From: Mesaphorura yosii
Taxonomy: Eukaryota > Arthropoda > Collembola > Poduromorpha > Tullbergiidae
Assembly (NCBI GenBank): GCA_009869945.1
Contig: WIXG01000001.1
Coordinates: 124,001-188,000 of the forward strand
Direction: 5' to 3'
Length of the DNA: 64,000 bases
How positions within the stretch are numbered: position 1 is the stretch's first letter; the number at the start of each line of letters is the position of its first letter. Below are positions 13,601 to 24,195 of this stretch, one piece after another. The position numbers and the translations under genes were made by a program. A model generated the notes under the pieces. That model saw only the letters and a program-made list of their open reading frames with translations, was not told the DNA's origin and ran no database searches.

Positions 13601-16600
13601 TCGGGAATGAGAATGATGCGCGAGTTTTGGTGTTCGGATGGCAATTTCACCCCAGCGGTGCTGGCGCTTAGTGTGTGGTTGTGGTGCTGGTGGTGATTTA
13701 ACAGCGTGACATCCTGGTTCAATGACAGCTGCAAAAAGCATCACAAAACAACTGTAGGTTAAACACACCCTCTTATACTATAGAATTTTCCAAATTAAAC
13801 GACATTCGACTTGGCGCATGTAAAATTGCGTACAATTTGAAGTATATTTCTCATGCCTTTTCTATAACAATCGTCCGAAATGAAAAGACTGGAATTTCAT
13901 GACCAGGCGCATGTGGTAGTGTCAGGGTTTCACCTTTCCATTATCTCTTTAATCCTTCGTCCCACAAAAAGCAAACAGATGGATGGAGTAATATTGCCAG
14001 CACCACGTTATGATTGCAACCATGAAAAGATTAGATTTACATGTAGAAAGCATATACGCTGTGGCTGCGACTGCATCGGTGAGTTGAAGTTGAGTACTTT
14101 CATTTTATCATTTTCCAGATAAACTATGCAACTATGTACATACTCTCAGAACTAAGAGTATGTGGAATCCGCACCCTTGCTGGCTAGACGAAGACACAGA
14201 TAATGGCCCGCATTCATCAAGCACATGTGAGCCGGCGGGGGGCCGTCGTGTTCTGTTCGGGTACAAGAATTATTCGCATGTCAGGCCATGTATGACCCTT
14301 AAAATGTTATACTATCGCAAATCGTGAGATAACATTCTACATTGCGCGCGCGGTACAGGAATTTGCTGGTTTTGAAACGGGAACTCGACTCAGGAATTTA
14401 GGTCCAGGCTTCGTCGCCTGTGTTTTTATCTCCAGCTGCCTGTCTTGTTTACATTTTAAATGTAGGATAGGAATTATCATAAGACGCAGGCCTTCGTCGG
14501 CCTCTGTGTCTTATGAGAGTGGACTGGGAAAAGTTCTTGGAAGAAAGATTATGTTTTCCTTCACCACATTCACCGTGCTCGTCGCCATTCTTGTCGACTT
14601 CTCGTTCGCGTAACGTTGCAATGTTAAGCGAGTGTGTGTGCTCGCCGGGGCTGGCTCGACAAGACAGGCTGACTTCCCATTTGGGACTTGTGAGAAAATA
14701 GGACCGGCGGCGGCGGCAGCGGTGGAGGAGACAAAGTATTTATAAGATGCTAATCCTACCATTTCCTTTTTACATTTATCATTTCACTCAACAAGCCGCC
14801 GAGCCAAGCAATGGTATAGTCCTGTTCCCACACGCTTGTAAATTCCCTTCGAGACCAAAGCGACACAGCACACACGATTCAGACAGCAGCTTGGCTTCTT
14901 GGGATCTCGCCTTTCTTAAGGACAGGATTTTGTGGTCGCTCAGAGTTCGGAACGCTTTCTTAACCGTATGTACGCGTATTTGATTCCTCCTGCTTTCTCC
15001 TTTGCCACACGCGTCTAATTTCATACTACTTGTAATAAATAACAAGTTCCTGATAAAAAGAAGCCGTTCCTGACGACGGCCTCGAGACGGGATTGACTTT
15101 CTCGTATTGCAATTCATTTATCTTTAACTGTCGTCGTCTCATCTCAAGTGGGAAATACACGAGACTGGAGACGCTCGAGACACGAGACAGACGCTAATCA
15201 GAAAAGTTTAAAACTCGTGCACAGCGCACGCACTGAGTACACAACTCTAGAACCGCCTGAACTCTCAAATGACCATTTTACAAATTTATCGCATGCAATC
15301 ATTAGCCCAGCAGCAAGTGCACGCACACGTCGAGCAAAGAAAAACTCATTCCATTTCCGCCTCTCCTCAGCTTCCTGGGGAGTAAATTGAATTTTGGCCG
15401 GCCAACAGATGAAATTTCACAATCCATTTGCCATTTACTGAAATGTACCGCCGGCAACAGAAACAGCTACAAAGCATTACGGCAATGGTTATTATTTATA
15501 TTGGCTGCTGGACTGGAACATGGACCACATTGTACGCGTACGCATTTTTGGACATTTTCCATTTCAATATTGCGCCGTGCGTGGAGGTGGTCCGACAAGG
15601 GATTTGTACTTGCCACTGAAATGAAACGTAGAACGGCTCAGTCAACAATCGAGTGCACATTCATTCCGAACTAAAACATTTGTTTCTGACTTTTACACAG
15701 AACGAGAAGCAAAGTTTTCCTATAAAGAGCAATGCAATGCAATTGACCAGAGAAAGCAAAGCAGCGAAGAAAGTAACGCTGGAGCCATGTGGTTGGTTGG
15801 TCGACGGTTAAGTGTACCTTATTTCGAAGCGTGTCCGTCGAATGATGGATGGTCAGTGGCTGCTGTTGAGTCAGAGACGTACTTGCCGTGGTTGTGTTTG
15901 AACTTGTGTTGGCAGTGACTAGGCCGCTCGGTTCACTAACTGGAACAATCAAATCAAGCTCGGCTTCCCATTGCCTCTGCTTTTGTTCTTTCACAGCCGT
16001 GCTCAGCGTCGTGGCTGAGGCTAAAGTGGCACTCGCTCTTTGCTGCTGCTGCTGATGGTGCGCCTGTGAAGGCAATGTTGACGATCGGAGAATGGTCGCG
16101 AACGTTGAAGTCATACTTGAGTTTGACGGCGGCAGTGGCTTGGGTTTGGACATTTCTTCGTGATCGTGAGCGTGAACGTATGGGACGACTCGAGAGAGGT
16201 CCTGCCAGACAGAAACAAAATGAAACAATATACGTAAAAGAAGCCAGCAGGCAATGAACCCAATCATTTCCAAGCGTGCTCAATTTAGTAAATGAAAAAT
16301 GTCAGAGCAGGTGAACAGAAAGTCCTTATTATTAATTACTTACAGGATTATTGTATTGACGTTGCTGCGAAAGAATCCATTCTGTGTTTGACATTTCTTG
16401 TACGCTCTTTTGAACCTGAGCACTGCTCCTATCACATTCATCCTCGTAGGAAAGTGTGCTGTCGAAGGGGAACGCTAATGGGAACGGCTGAGACGCGGTA
16501 GAGTCAGAATTAAAAGTAGCGTGAAGGGTGTGTGCGTGCGAATGCGAGGTCGGAGGTGGGGCTCTTAATAAATTAGAAATCACTGAGTGCGGTGTAATGT

Positions 16601-17315
16601 CATCATCAGTTGTGGTAGGCTCTGATGAAGAGATCCCGCCACTGCTACCACCACCGCCGCTTCCTCCGTTGTACCTCTTGTGCATGGCTCCAATGCCAAG
16701 GAACGCTGGATTGGTGCCGCTACCATCACTCGAATTATTACACGTCTCCAGCAACAATTGCTCGCACTTATTCCACGGATCTCTTGACTGATCTTCGTCT
16801 TGCTGAAATTCGCTTGCACAATAGCACGGAGGAGAAGAATTATGATTAGTTTCGGATTCAATAAGGTCCACTCCTGACGAGGCCCTCGAACTTTTTCTAA
16901 TAAAGGAACTCGTTCTTGACGATGGTGCCTTTGTGTCAGTGGCTGACAAGGACATGTCTGAATTATTCTTTTCATTTCTTGGTCCGACGGCTGCTGCATC
17001 AGCAGCAACAGCAGCTGCGGACGCTGCACTGCGCTGTGCACTTCGCGTAGGAGTGGGAAGATGATTAAATTTGATAGTTGTCGCATCTGTTTCTGTTCCA
17101 CCATTTGGGAGCGTTGCACTCGACGCGCCGATAAAACAATCAGTGCTAAACTCAACTTTCCGTTTTCCAACCCCCAAACGAAACCTCTTGAGCGTCTCGC
17201 CTCCAGCAGCACCAGCACCTGCATCTTGACCCTGCCTGTTATCACATTCACTTTCCTTTGCCGAGTCTTTTGCTGTGGCACCAGCGGCAATGGCGGTCTT
17301 TCCAAACCGCGACAT
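4688..17315 (-). CDS. Membrane dipeptidase (renal dipeptidase family, M19) with long N-terminal extension; last exon not placed
   Basis: Thirteen coding exons join in phase: 17315-16344, 16201-15818, 13728-13473, 10907-10730, 8670-8589, 8320-8246, 7948-7816, 7611-7461, 7334-7271, 6644-6468, 6264-6180, 5929-5854 and 4826-4688, giving about 924 codons. Residues 1-540 are low complexity (Ser, Ala, Gly, Gln, His runs). A hydrophobic segment follows at about 546-569, then the catalytic domain from about 590. Family motifs are clear: HNDLAW (zinc ligands His and Asp), VEGGH (bridging Glu), DLAHVS and FSHSAA (zinc His), NVPDEIL, and [11 protein letters not shown] near the end. Known members hydrolyse dipeptides outside the cell, and vertebrate forms carry a GPI anchor. 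Here the helix before the catalytic domain and the lack of a signal peptide suggest a type II membrane protein (inference). The loop usually written GDxDG reads GAGYDG, so activity is uncertain. The start is the first in-frame ATG after the acceptor at 17377. The last exon is unresolved; one weak candidate lies near 4326-4396. Confidence 0.88.
4827..5853. other. Intron of the dipeptidase gene
   Basis: This intron is bounded by a GTAAGTTC donor and a CGTCGCAG acceptor on the minus strand. It holds only short open frames and small CAT/ATC-type trinucleotide runs near 5180-5210. I see no gene in it. Confidence 0.6.
9119..9812. mobile_element. MITE-like element or cluster with GTATGCAGCT ends
   Basis: The left end begins GTATGCAGCT (9120-9129) followed by TTTTCACCGTGAAAA, itself a palindrome at 9134-9148. 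The right end, read in reverse, begins with the same ten bases and then a diverged form of the same TTTTC(G/A)CCGTGAAA block. A second inverted copy of the end (GCATACC, 9212-9218) lies 100 bases in from the left, and a direct copy of the right end (ACGATGAAAAGCTGCGTAC) lies at about 9669-9695. There is no coding capacity and no clear target-site duplication. This fits a non-autonomous DNA transposon or nested MITE fragments. It lies inside the intron 8671-10729 of the dipeptidase gene. Confidence 0.5.
10908..13472. other. Large intron of the dipeptidase gene
   Basis: The donor is CGATG|GTAAGTTC and the acceptor is TTTCTTCGCAG on the minus strand. The exons on both sides join in phase. I see no coding sequence or repeat of note inside it. 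Confidence 0.6.
13729..15817. other. Intron of the dipeptidase gene with hairpin sequences
   Basis: The intron runs from the donor AATAAG|GTACAC to the acceptor TTTTTGCAG. It contains two short inverted repeats (14138-14163 and 14478-14515) and scattered copies of a CTTCGTC...TGTGT motif, which may be remnants of a small transposon. No coding exon was seen. Confidence 0.5.
14478..14515. repeat. Imperfect hairpin with TTCG-containing loop
   Basis: The arms CATAAGAC and GTCTTATG are exact complements. Inside them AGGCC and GGCCT pair around a TTCGTC loop. Related words occur at about 14187-14202 (inverted) and 14395-14415, so it may be part of a decayed repeat rather than a functional RNA. Confidence 0.4.
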
Positions 17316-17685
17316 GCCTCCACGTAACACATTACTAACTGTGGCACGGCGGGTCGTCGGGGCTTCCGGATTCCGACCTGCAGATATCACATTTTGAAAT
17401 GCAAATGTAAACACGAATGACTGCGATACGTGGACAAGGTATCAATAACAGAAGAAATGCAGGCGTATCAGGCGTTTCTCGCTGAGTGAGACTTGTTTGT
17501 TGCTTTAATTTCCTGTTACTGGAAGTCTGAATGCTAAGACACGCTCCACACTGAAGGGAAAGCTGAACTGAGGTCAGCTGAATCAAGATTTTCACTGAGA
17601 GCACTGCTCACAAAAGAGGAGCATTTTAGTCTCTGGGATTCCATTCTGGAGAAGTGAAGAGCACAGTTGTGCTCAAAGCACTTAC

Positions 17686-17800
17686 CTATTCACTGGAACT
17701 CAGAACTGAACTTCAAGGAGCACGCACAGGCGTTCAACGTCCAATAGCACACGTTTGGTAGCGGACAGACAGTTCGGCAGACACAGGCACTGGCACAGGG
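17686..17800 (-). other. Likely 5' untranslated first exon of the dipeptidase gene
   Basis: On the minus strand a good donor (ATAG|GTAAGTGC) ends an exon at 17686, and the next acceptor (CTGCAG|GT) is at 17377 just before the first coding exon. There is no ATG between the TATA box and the donor, so this exon would be untranslated. Its 5' edge is only an estimate, placed about 30 bases from the TATA box. Confidence 0.5.
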
Positions 17801-17822
17801 CTGGAGAAGTATCAGTTTTTCT

Positions 17823-17830
17823 ATTTTATA
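17823..17830 (-). promoter_or_regulatory. TATA box for the dipeptidase gene
   Basis: The minus strand reads TATAAAAT, about 140 bases upstream of the donor of the untranslated exon. The spacing suits a start of transcription near 17800. Confidence 0.5.
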
Positions 17831-19900
17831 TCCAGCTCACACATAACTTCTTTAATAGCCATCAGCTCTCCGAGCACAAGCATCAGCTCTCCGATCGTCG
17901 TAGGACGCACGAGTCCTAGTGCCTAGTAATGGCAGTTTCGGTCAATAAACTGTGTTATATCATAACTCACTCGAAATTTCTTTCTTGAACTTTCAATGCT
18001 GTAAAAATGCACTAAAATGGATTAAACTTACTCGCAGGATTTCCTCCCGCATGGGTCGGGTACGTGAGCGTTTGTACGAGAAACCAATTACCAGCAACTG
18101 CAACCTGAACACGACTCCAGGAAATACGATTGAGTGAGCCAACTACAACTGCAACTGCTCAGACTTCCTCGAACATTAATGTGACTCGCTTCGCTGAGTT
18201 ATCACATCAACGGGTTGACTGCCAGCTTAGCAAAGTACAGCAGTGCCACGGCGTGTTGCTGGTCGATGAAGGTAACATCTGTAAGACATGGAATCAATAT
18301 CGAATGGGCACATGTGCAATTTAAAATAAACTGCGCTGGCCATGAACTTGACATGAGTTGGACTTCCGGGTCTAATTGGTCGGGCTTAATAGCCGAATTT
18401 ATGACAGCCTGAATCAATATATTTCAGCGTTCACGAATTCCGCGAAACTACACTGCTGAACTGAAGTGTATCCATTTCTTATACATATGCCTTTTTCACG
18501 ATGCGAAAGCTGATAAGATGGTACTTGTCTTTCTTTTTGTGCCATTTTTAATTACAGCCTTCTGTGCTCTGCCTTGGTACTGCAATTTAAGATGTCCTTC
18601 ATGTAATATTCTTAATATGAGGGTTTAGTAAGCCCTTGGGAAATCAAAACGTCGTCTTCCTCAGACGAAAGAGGCATGAAGCTCCATCCAGCCTGAAGTT
18701 CAGTCGCTCCAGGTTTCTGATGTGTACGAAGAAGAAAGTGAGTCAAGAGGGAAACGGCGGAAGAGAAAACTCCTCATCTGCATCTTATCATCCTCTTCAT
18801 TTCGTCATTCTATCAAGCAGTCCTTTATTTTTAATTTCTTGCCAATCCGGTGGCTTTTGAAGGGATCAATTGTTTCGAGAGATTATAATTATATCGAAAT
18901 GCGGTCAGGTTTCGTTGAATGTATCGTTTTTACTGAAATTCTGGCATGATGGCGAGAAAATTGCGGGCAGATGGTCATATTCTCCAGATAGATTCAGAAC
19001 GTTGTACGGATGAGCGACCTTAACACGTAAGTTGACCATTAAAGTTGACGTCCAACCGCACGCACGAGAGCTTTGACACTCCACTTGTACGCCAGCGATG
19101 GCGTGGATCACTCGGCTCAGATGATCGTAAAGTGAAACCGTGCGTGGCAGGGACATGTAAGCCGTGAATTCTGGCGCTATTCGATAAGTTTCACATTAAA
19201 TTAACCCAACCATCGCCCTCGCTAGCTTGAACCCTTGTTAACACAAGACCACATGTGATATTTATGTGAGGTACTAATTTTGACCAAACGAACATGGTAC
19301 ATGACGCACAGCTCTATCGCATCTTCGTAATTAACTGACTCGCTGTCACACGAAGCATGAAGTGTTTGTGTTGGATTTTCACTCTCAAAACCATTGTTTA
19401 AAATTATAGGTTACTAATTGCCACAGTCTCACCTGAACCGTACTTGTTTTTACAATTTAACGCGCACTTGAGCGTGAACATTGACTTTTGCTCAGTGAAG
19501 TGCCTACGCCTTGAGTTTGGTCTTGGACTCAGCTTCCACGGTGATGTGGCATGCCAGCCCATGCATGAAGATGAAGAATTTGGCAGAAGATTTTTCTTCA
19601 TGCATATTTCAGTTCAACTGTATGAGATTTGAAAGCATAACGACTACTCTACTTTTGGGCTCATCTCTCGCAATCTCACCATGCATGCGTGCGTGCATAA
19701 CCATAACCTATCTTAAACGCTCAATACTTGACTTTTAGTAGCTAAAATCAAGTCGCTGCCTGTCACGAAGATGATTCGAGAATTTGATTACCATTTAATC
19801 CTACGCTACGTCATAGCAAATCAGAGTAGACTATTTTTAATAAGAGGAGATACAAAATTCAGACGCGATGGCAAAAGTTTCGAATGGTTAAAGGTGAATG
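17831..19900. other. Intergenic region between divergent genes
   Basis: This separates the start of the dipeptidase gene (minus) from the small secreted-protein gene (plus). A short direct repeat (CATCAGCTCTCCGA) occurs twice near 17862-17897. The 16-nt match to 5.8S rRNA at 19103-19118 is listed separately. I see no gene. Confidence 0.5.
19103..19118 (+). other. 16-nt match to the 5' part of 5.8S rRNA
   Basis: GTGGATCACTCGGCTC is identical to the well-known conserved block near the 5' end of eukaryotic 5.8S rRNA. Downstream similarity is poor, and no 18S, ITS or 28S sequence is recognised nearby. It is either a decayed 5.8S-derived fragment or chance. Confidence 0.3.
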
Positions 19901-19908
19901 TATAAAAG
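19901..19908 (+). promoter_or_regulatory. TATA box for the small secreted-protein gene
   Basis: TATAAAAG lies 81 bases before the ATG. The expected start of transcription is about 19930-19940. Confidence 0.6.
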
Positions 19909-19981
19909 GACGTGAAAGTGAAACTTGGCAAGTTAGTGTACGTTAGAAATTCAACACGAAGGATTTCAAAAAATCTGAAAA

Positions 19982-20806
19982 ATGAAGACTTGCGTAAGTA
20001 CGCTCATACTCGCATCCCACTGAAAACTTGCGACATGTTGTAATACGCTTTATTTGCACAGATCGGAACCCTCCTACTGGCTTTCAGCTGTGTCAGTTTT
20101 GTCTCCGCGTACCCCAACCGGGCGTATTATTATCCCGTCCCAGCCTCCGACGAACTGCAAGATGAGGATTTTTATCAGCTAATCCCAGTACGAAGGGATC
20201 CAAGATCAGTCCCAGCCGGAGATAACACTGTCGGTAAGTATTACAAGTAGTCTCCAGCCCGCTTTCTTGTAGTCTAGGACACAAATCAACACCGACTTCT
20301 TGTGTGGTGAATGGCCAGAAGATTCATCTTCCAGCCATGAAATCATTGCCAATGCCATTCAGATTCCGCTACCCGTCGCGGCCGCAGCCACAAATCGGTG
20401 CAAAGCCGTAGAAATCTCCAACAAGAGACTCCATTATAGACTAGTGTTCCCGCTGAATTACGCCGGGGATCGCCATGACCGTCGCCATCGTGTATGTGAC
20501 TCCAAGTACAAACTCCATATCGTTGTGCTGTGATTTTTAGTTATTCCAAGACGCCAAGTCATGATGGCAATGGCCCCATCACGTGCCGAGCAAGAGCGCG
20601 AGCGAGAACCACAGCCACCACGCTTCGAGGAACGAGACTACCTCTACGCTGCTCCGACCTCTTACGAGCCTGTGCCTGCCGAGACTGGAAACTCGCACGG
20701 TCACTACGATTACGTTGACTACGGAGCGTACACAGGAGGCCACGGCGCATTCGGCTGGTACTCCGATCACCCCGTCTACGTTCAGTCGGGTGGGCACTAC
20801 GAGTAA
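19982..20806 (+). CDS. Small secreted Tyr-rich protein, unrecognised
   Basis: Three exons, 19982-19993, 20062-20233 and 20541-20806, join in phase to encode 149 residues. The first exon has only four codons (MKTC), with the signal peptide completed in exon 2 (GTLLLAFSCVSFVSA, then YPNRAYYYP). The mature part has basic pairs (PVRRDP, IPRRQV), an acidic/basic stretch rich in Glu and Arg, and a C-terminal half rich in Tyr, Gly and His (HYDYVDYGAYTGG, ending SGGHYE). The layout with a tiny first exon and a Tyr/Gly tail is common in arthropod cuticle and other secreted structural proteins, but I see no chitin-binding R&R consensus. A peptide precursor cut at the basic pairs is an alternative. A TATA box upstream and AATAAA downstream support a complete, expressed gene. 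Confidence 0.8.
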
Positions 20807-20945
20807 CCAAATCGAACGAGTACAAGTGACGTCCATTGTTGAATGTGTTCAATCTAGTCATAATTGGCGGTGTCGAATTGTTTTCTATCACGAAGCAAGT
20901 AGACAAATTAGAGCAATTTTCTTGAAAGAAATTTAAAATTTTATT

Positions 20946-20951
20946 AATAAA
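20946..20951 (+). promoter_or_regulatory. Polyadenylation signal
   Basis: AATAAA occurs 140 bases after the stop codon of the small secreted-protein gene, in an AT-rich stretch. Confidence 0.55.
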
Positions 20952-23200
20952 TTATATAATAATGCTGTTGTCTAAACGTCCATATGGCCATCTACATCGA
21001 TGCTTAGCAATTCATGCCAGCTTTCACTTCAACTGCTGTGGACCAACGCGCCCAAACCAAGTCCAAACCATTGCTCATAAATTCAATTTCGCCGGTGGTT
21101 GGCTGCTCAGCACAAAAATTAATTAATTTACCCATTAGCCATTAATATATGAACTTGTGCTCTAAATGGACCCTGGACTCGAGTTCCAAGGCCCAGGCAC
21201 GAGTACAAAAGCGTTTTGGCAAGGGAAATAATTGCTGTATTGCAGAGTGCAGCGTCTTGGTCCATTACGGGAAATGTCACGTAGTTTTTGTTTCTTCGTG
21301 CCATGCCATATAACTTCATTTGTATGAAGTTGCACGATCATCATCCCCAGCCTCGTTCATTCTTCTTAATCTTATTTACACTACACAACACAAACTGTAT
21401 TATAATTTGTATTGCACGTATTTGCCCAAGACAAGATACCACTGGCTCACTTTCTTTCACACGTACAGCAATTCATTATCCCGTACTATCATCCTCATCT
21501 TCACCTCGACAGGCGGCCTCGTCTGGCTACTGTGTGTCTCCACTTTGTGCGAGAACTAAATTAATTCATATTCGCAAGGTAAACATAATCTATTACAACG
21601 TTAAATTAAATTCCATTCCAGCTCTTCGAGCGGAGTGAATAAAATATGGATTAAGGAGCTACGACTTGGAAAATGTCAACAGTTTATAAGCTCGTAAATC
21701 TTTCGCCGTTCTACCGTCGCGTCTTCAGTTCCAGTTAGTTTAGACGAAGCGCCAGGGCAGCCAAGCAGGATCTGGTCGGTCCTTTTCACATGGACCGCCG
21801 ATTTAATTGGATAATGCACAGTTTAATGAATCTAATTAAAAATTAATAGGATGCAGTCCGCGAGTCCAAGTCATGGAATTGAACAGGAGCAGACTGAGAA
21901 TCCAAATCATGCATGCATGTGAAGTATGTGGTGCAGTCGGCTTCTAGATTCCAGATCTCTGCATTTGGCATTTCCCATTTCCCAGAAGCCAAGAGGTTTC
22001 GGATCAGAGTCTGAGCTGAACCAGGATTTTCTTTTGTCTTGCTGCACTATTGCGCTATTTCGCTGTTCATGCTATCCATTCGTAATTTTATGCACTAATT
22101 AATATTTTAGAAGCTTTGCTACTCTCAGTTCGTGGGGGACCTGTGTTGAACATATGCTGTACTCTGTCGTACTTTGCTGCAGGGTTTAATCATGTGAAAT
22201 CTCATTAGAATCGTCGTCCGTACTGGTCCAATGGTTGCTGATGTAATGTCGGTATTTTATTATTTTGAATGATTTTATTCTTGGAACTCTGAGCCGATGC
22301 CGACAGGCTGCAGGAGTTGTCAATCACTCTGAGGATACTCCAAACATACATGTAAGAGATTTATTTGCGTAACGTAGGTAGGAGAATAAAAGATACGAGT
22401 TTTATATGCGCCACATGGCCACTGTTCAATGTGTCTGCATTTACTTTGCTTCGGTTCCAAGAATTGGGAATTGTATTCAGGATTGGATGATGGGCTAAAT
22501 TATGGCAAAAGTAAAATAAACTTCATTGTTCCACTTAATCTTATTTCATAGTCGAACTGGAGAAGGAGCTTTAATACAATCTCACCAATCCATGATGAGC
22601 GGATTGCGGATGATGAAAGTTTTAGTGTGTTCTTTGCATTCACCATAATCTGGGAGTTATCAAGAAAGCAATCATACTGGAGTTGGTATTGTTTTGTACC
22701 GAACAAGCAACAAGAAACATGTCTTACATTCATGGGTCGTTCGCATCTAGCTCACAGGCACGCTTTTGTCGAGAGCACAGATTATCAAGTAATCTTGACA
22801 GTAATCGCTTTGTAACACGAATAATTCCGATAATTACTAAAATGATGATCGTTTACAGTAAAAGCGCATATGAAACAACTCATCCCTTTGCCCTTAGGTC
22901 TTGCGAGACTTGCGACTTATATCTTCCGTGCCCAAGTCATTCCAATTCATTGGAGCTAAAGCTATTAGCTGTCACTGTGTCTATGACAAATCGCAAGTAC
23001 CGCTAACCGCCGATACGATTCTTTGATTTTCGCATAATTTGGCGCAAACCTTAGCTTTACCTGGTATTAGCTTTTTCCATTTAATCCTCAACATTATATT
23101 GTGGGTTAATAGGATTCCAAGATGTGATGATATATTTGTGAATCATATTAGAGTCAACCCGCTGTGCTTGCTAAGTACACGCTAATGTATTACATGCCAT
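20952..23200. other. Intergenic region, no gene seen
   Basis: This is AT-rich sequence with many TTAATTA-type words. The only open frames are short and lack codon bias or motifs. Promoter elements of the gene starting at 23201 may lie at its end, but none is recognisable. Confidence 0.5.
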
Positions 23201-24110
23201 ATGGCCATGATTCCGCCGTCGACAATGAATCTAAACAAGGGCTTCACAGATCAAGAGCCCTTAGTACTGAAAGCACCCAAAGCGTTATCCACATCAATGA
23301 AGACGAGGAAGAAAACTGATCCCCGTATGACTGCCAATTCAGTAGCATCCAATCCAGTGGGAAATAAAACCACGTCAGATCAGATCTACCCGCCGCTGGA
23401 TCCACCCTTCACCTTCGAAAACACGAACTATCAATTTGGACTGAAGGGCTGGGAAGAAGTCCACAAATATTTGAACGGCACCGGTTTCTTCGACAAACTC
23501 AGCAACGTCATCGCGAAATTGTATGAAGAAATCGAGAGGGCGGGTTGTTTTACGAGAGGAACGTCGCCGAGTACATCCACAGGCAATTAGGCGGTGAGGT
23601 GGGCAGGGTTCCGTGGAAGAAGCAAGTGGAGGTCGCCAGACGGAAACGGGATAAAATACTGGCCCGGGTTGAGGGCCTGGAGAAAGAGAAAGCGAAGCTC
23701 ATGCATCACGTAGAGACCGGAGACCGCTGGCTGGAGAAGGTGGTGTTTCTTCGTTCGAGTGAAGTAAAAAGTGTAAGTATAACTTCTGGCCTCTCTTCGT
23801 CTGCACGGGGTGTTAGCGCAAAGGGGAGTAAGAAAAATCTAAGTGCAAGAGTCGAATGCTGCGGTTACTGAAGGCGCCACCACCGTCCAAACAACCCTCA
23901 ACAGCAGTTTGGCCTCAGCCGCAGGAGCTTGGCGACAGCCCTCCACCAACGGTTGCTTCGACTGGCCAACTTAATGGCAGCTCTGGCAGTGGAGGGAATG
24001 ACAATGAGAATGTTATGAAAGAAACCAAGTCGGAAGTGAACCCTGGGGAAGTTGGCAAGAAGGGAAACCGGGAGAAGAATATCAACCAAAAGAAGCCGAG
24101 CACACATTAA
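23201..24110 (+). CDS. Unrecognised two-exon gene with a one-base frame break
   Basis: The reading frame opens at ATG 23201 (MAMIPPSTMNLNK) and stays open through FENTNYQFGLKGWEEV and NVIAKLYEEIERAG to about 23543. The protein-like sequence then continues one base out of frame as LFYERNVAEYIHRQLGG and a charged, probably coiled-coil stretch (KKQVEVARRKRDKIL, VEGLEKEKAKLM). A clean 101-base GT-AG intron (23773-23873) joins this second frame in phase to a Pro/Ser/Gly/Lys-rich tail that ends at TAA 24108-24110. AATAAA follows 80 bases later. An in-phase intron argues against a processed copy. The frame break could be an assembly error or a real disabling change. No family is recognised. Confidence 0.55.
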
Positions 24111-24189
24111 GTAACTTTAACATAATAGCAGGTGAAATGGAGTCAGGATACAAAATTGTAACATAATAGATTGTGAACGTGAAAGTTGT

Positions 24190-24195
24190 AATAAA
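24190..24195 (+). promoter_or_regulatory. Polyadenylation signal
   Basis: AATAAA occurs 80 bases downstream of the stop at 24110. Confidence 0.5.

Noticed and set aside
18905-19156. Minus-strand frame over the 5.8S-like block
   Set aside because: No splice partners or motifs; the 5.8S-like match on the plus strand makes a coding reading less likely.
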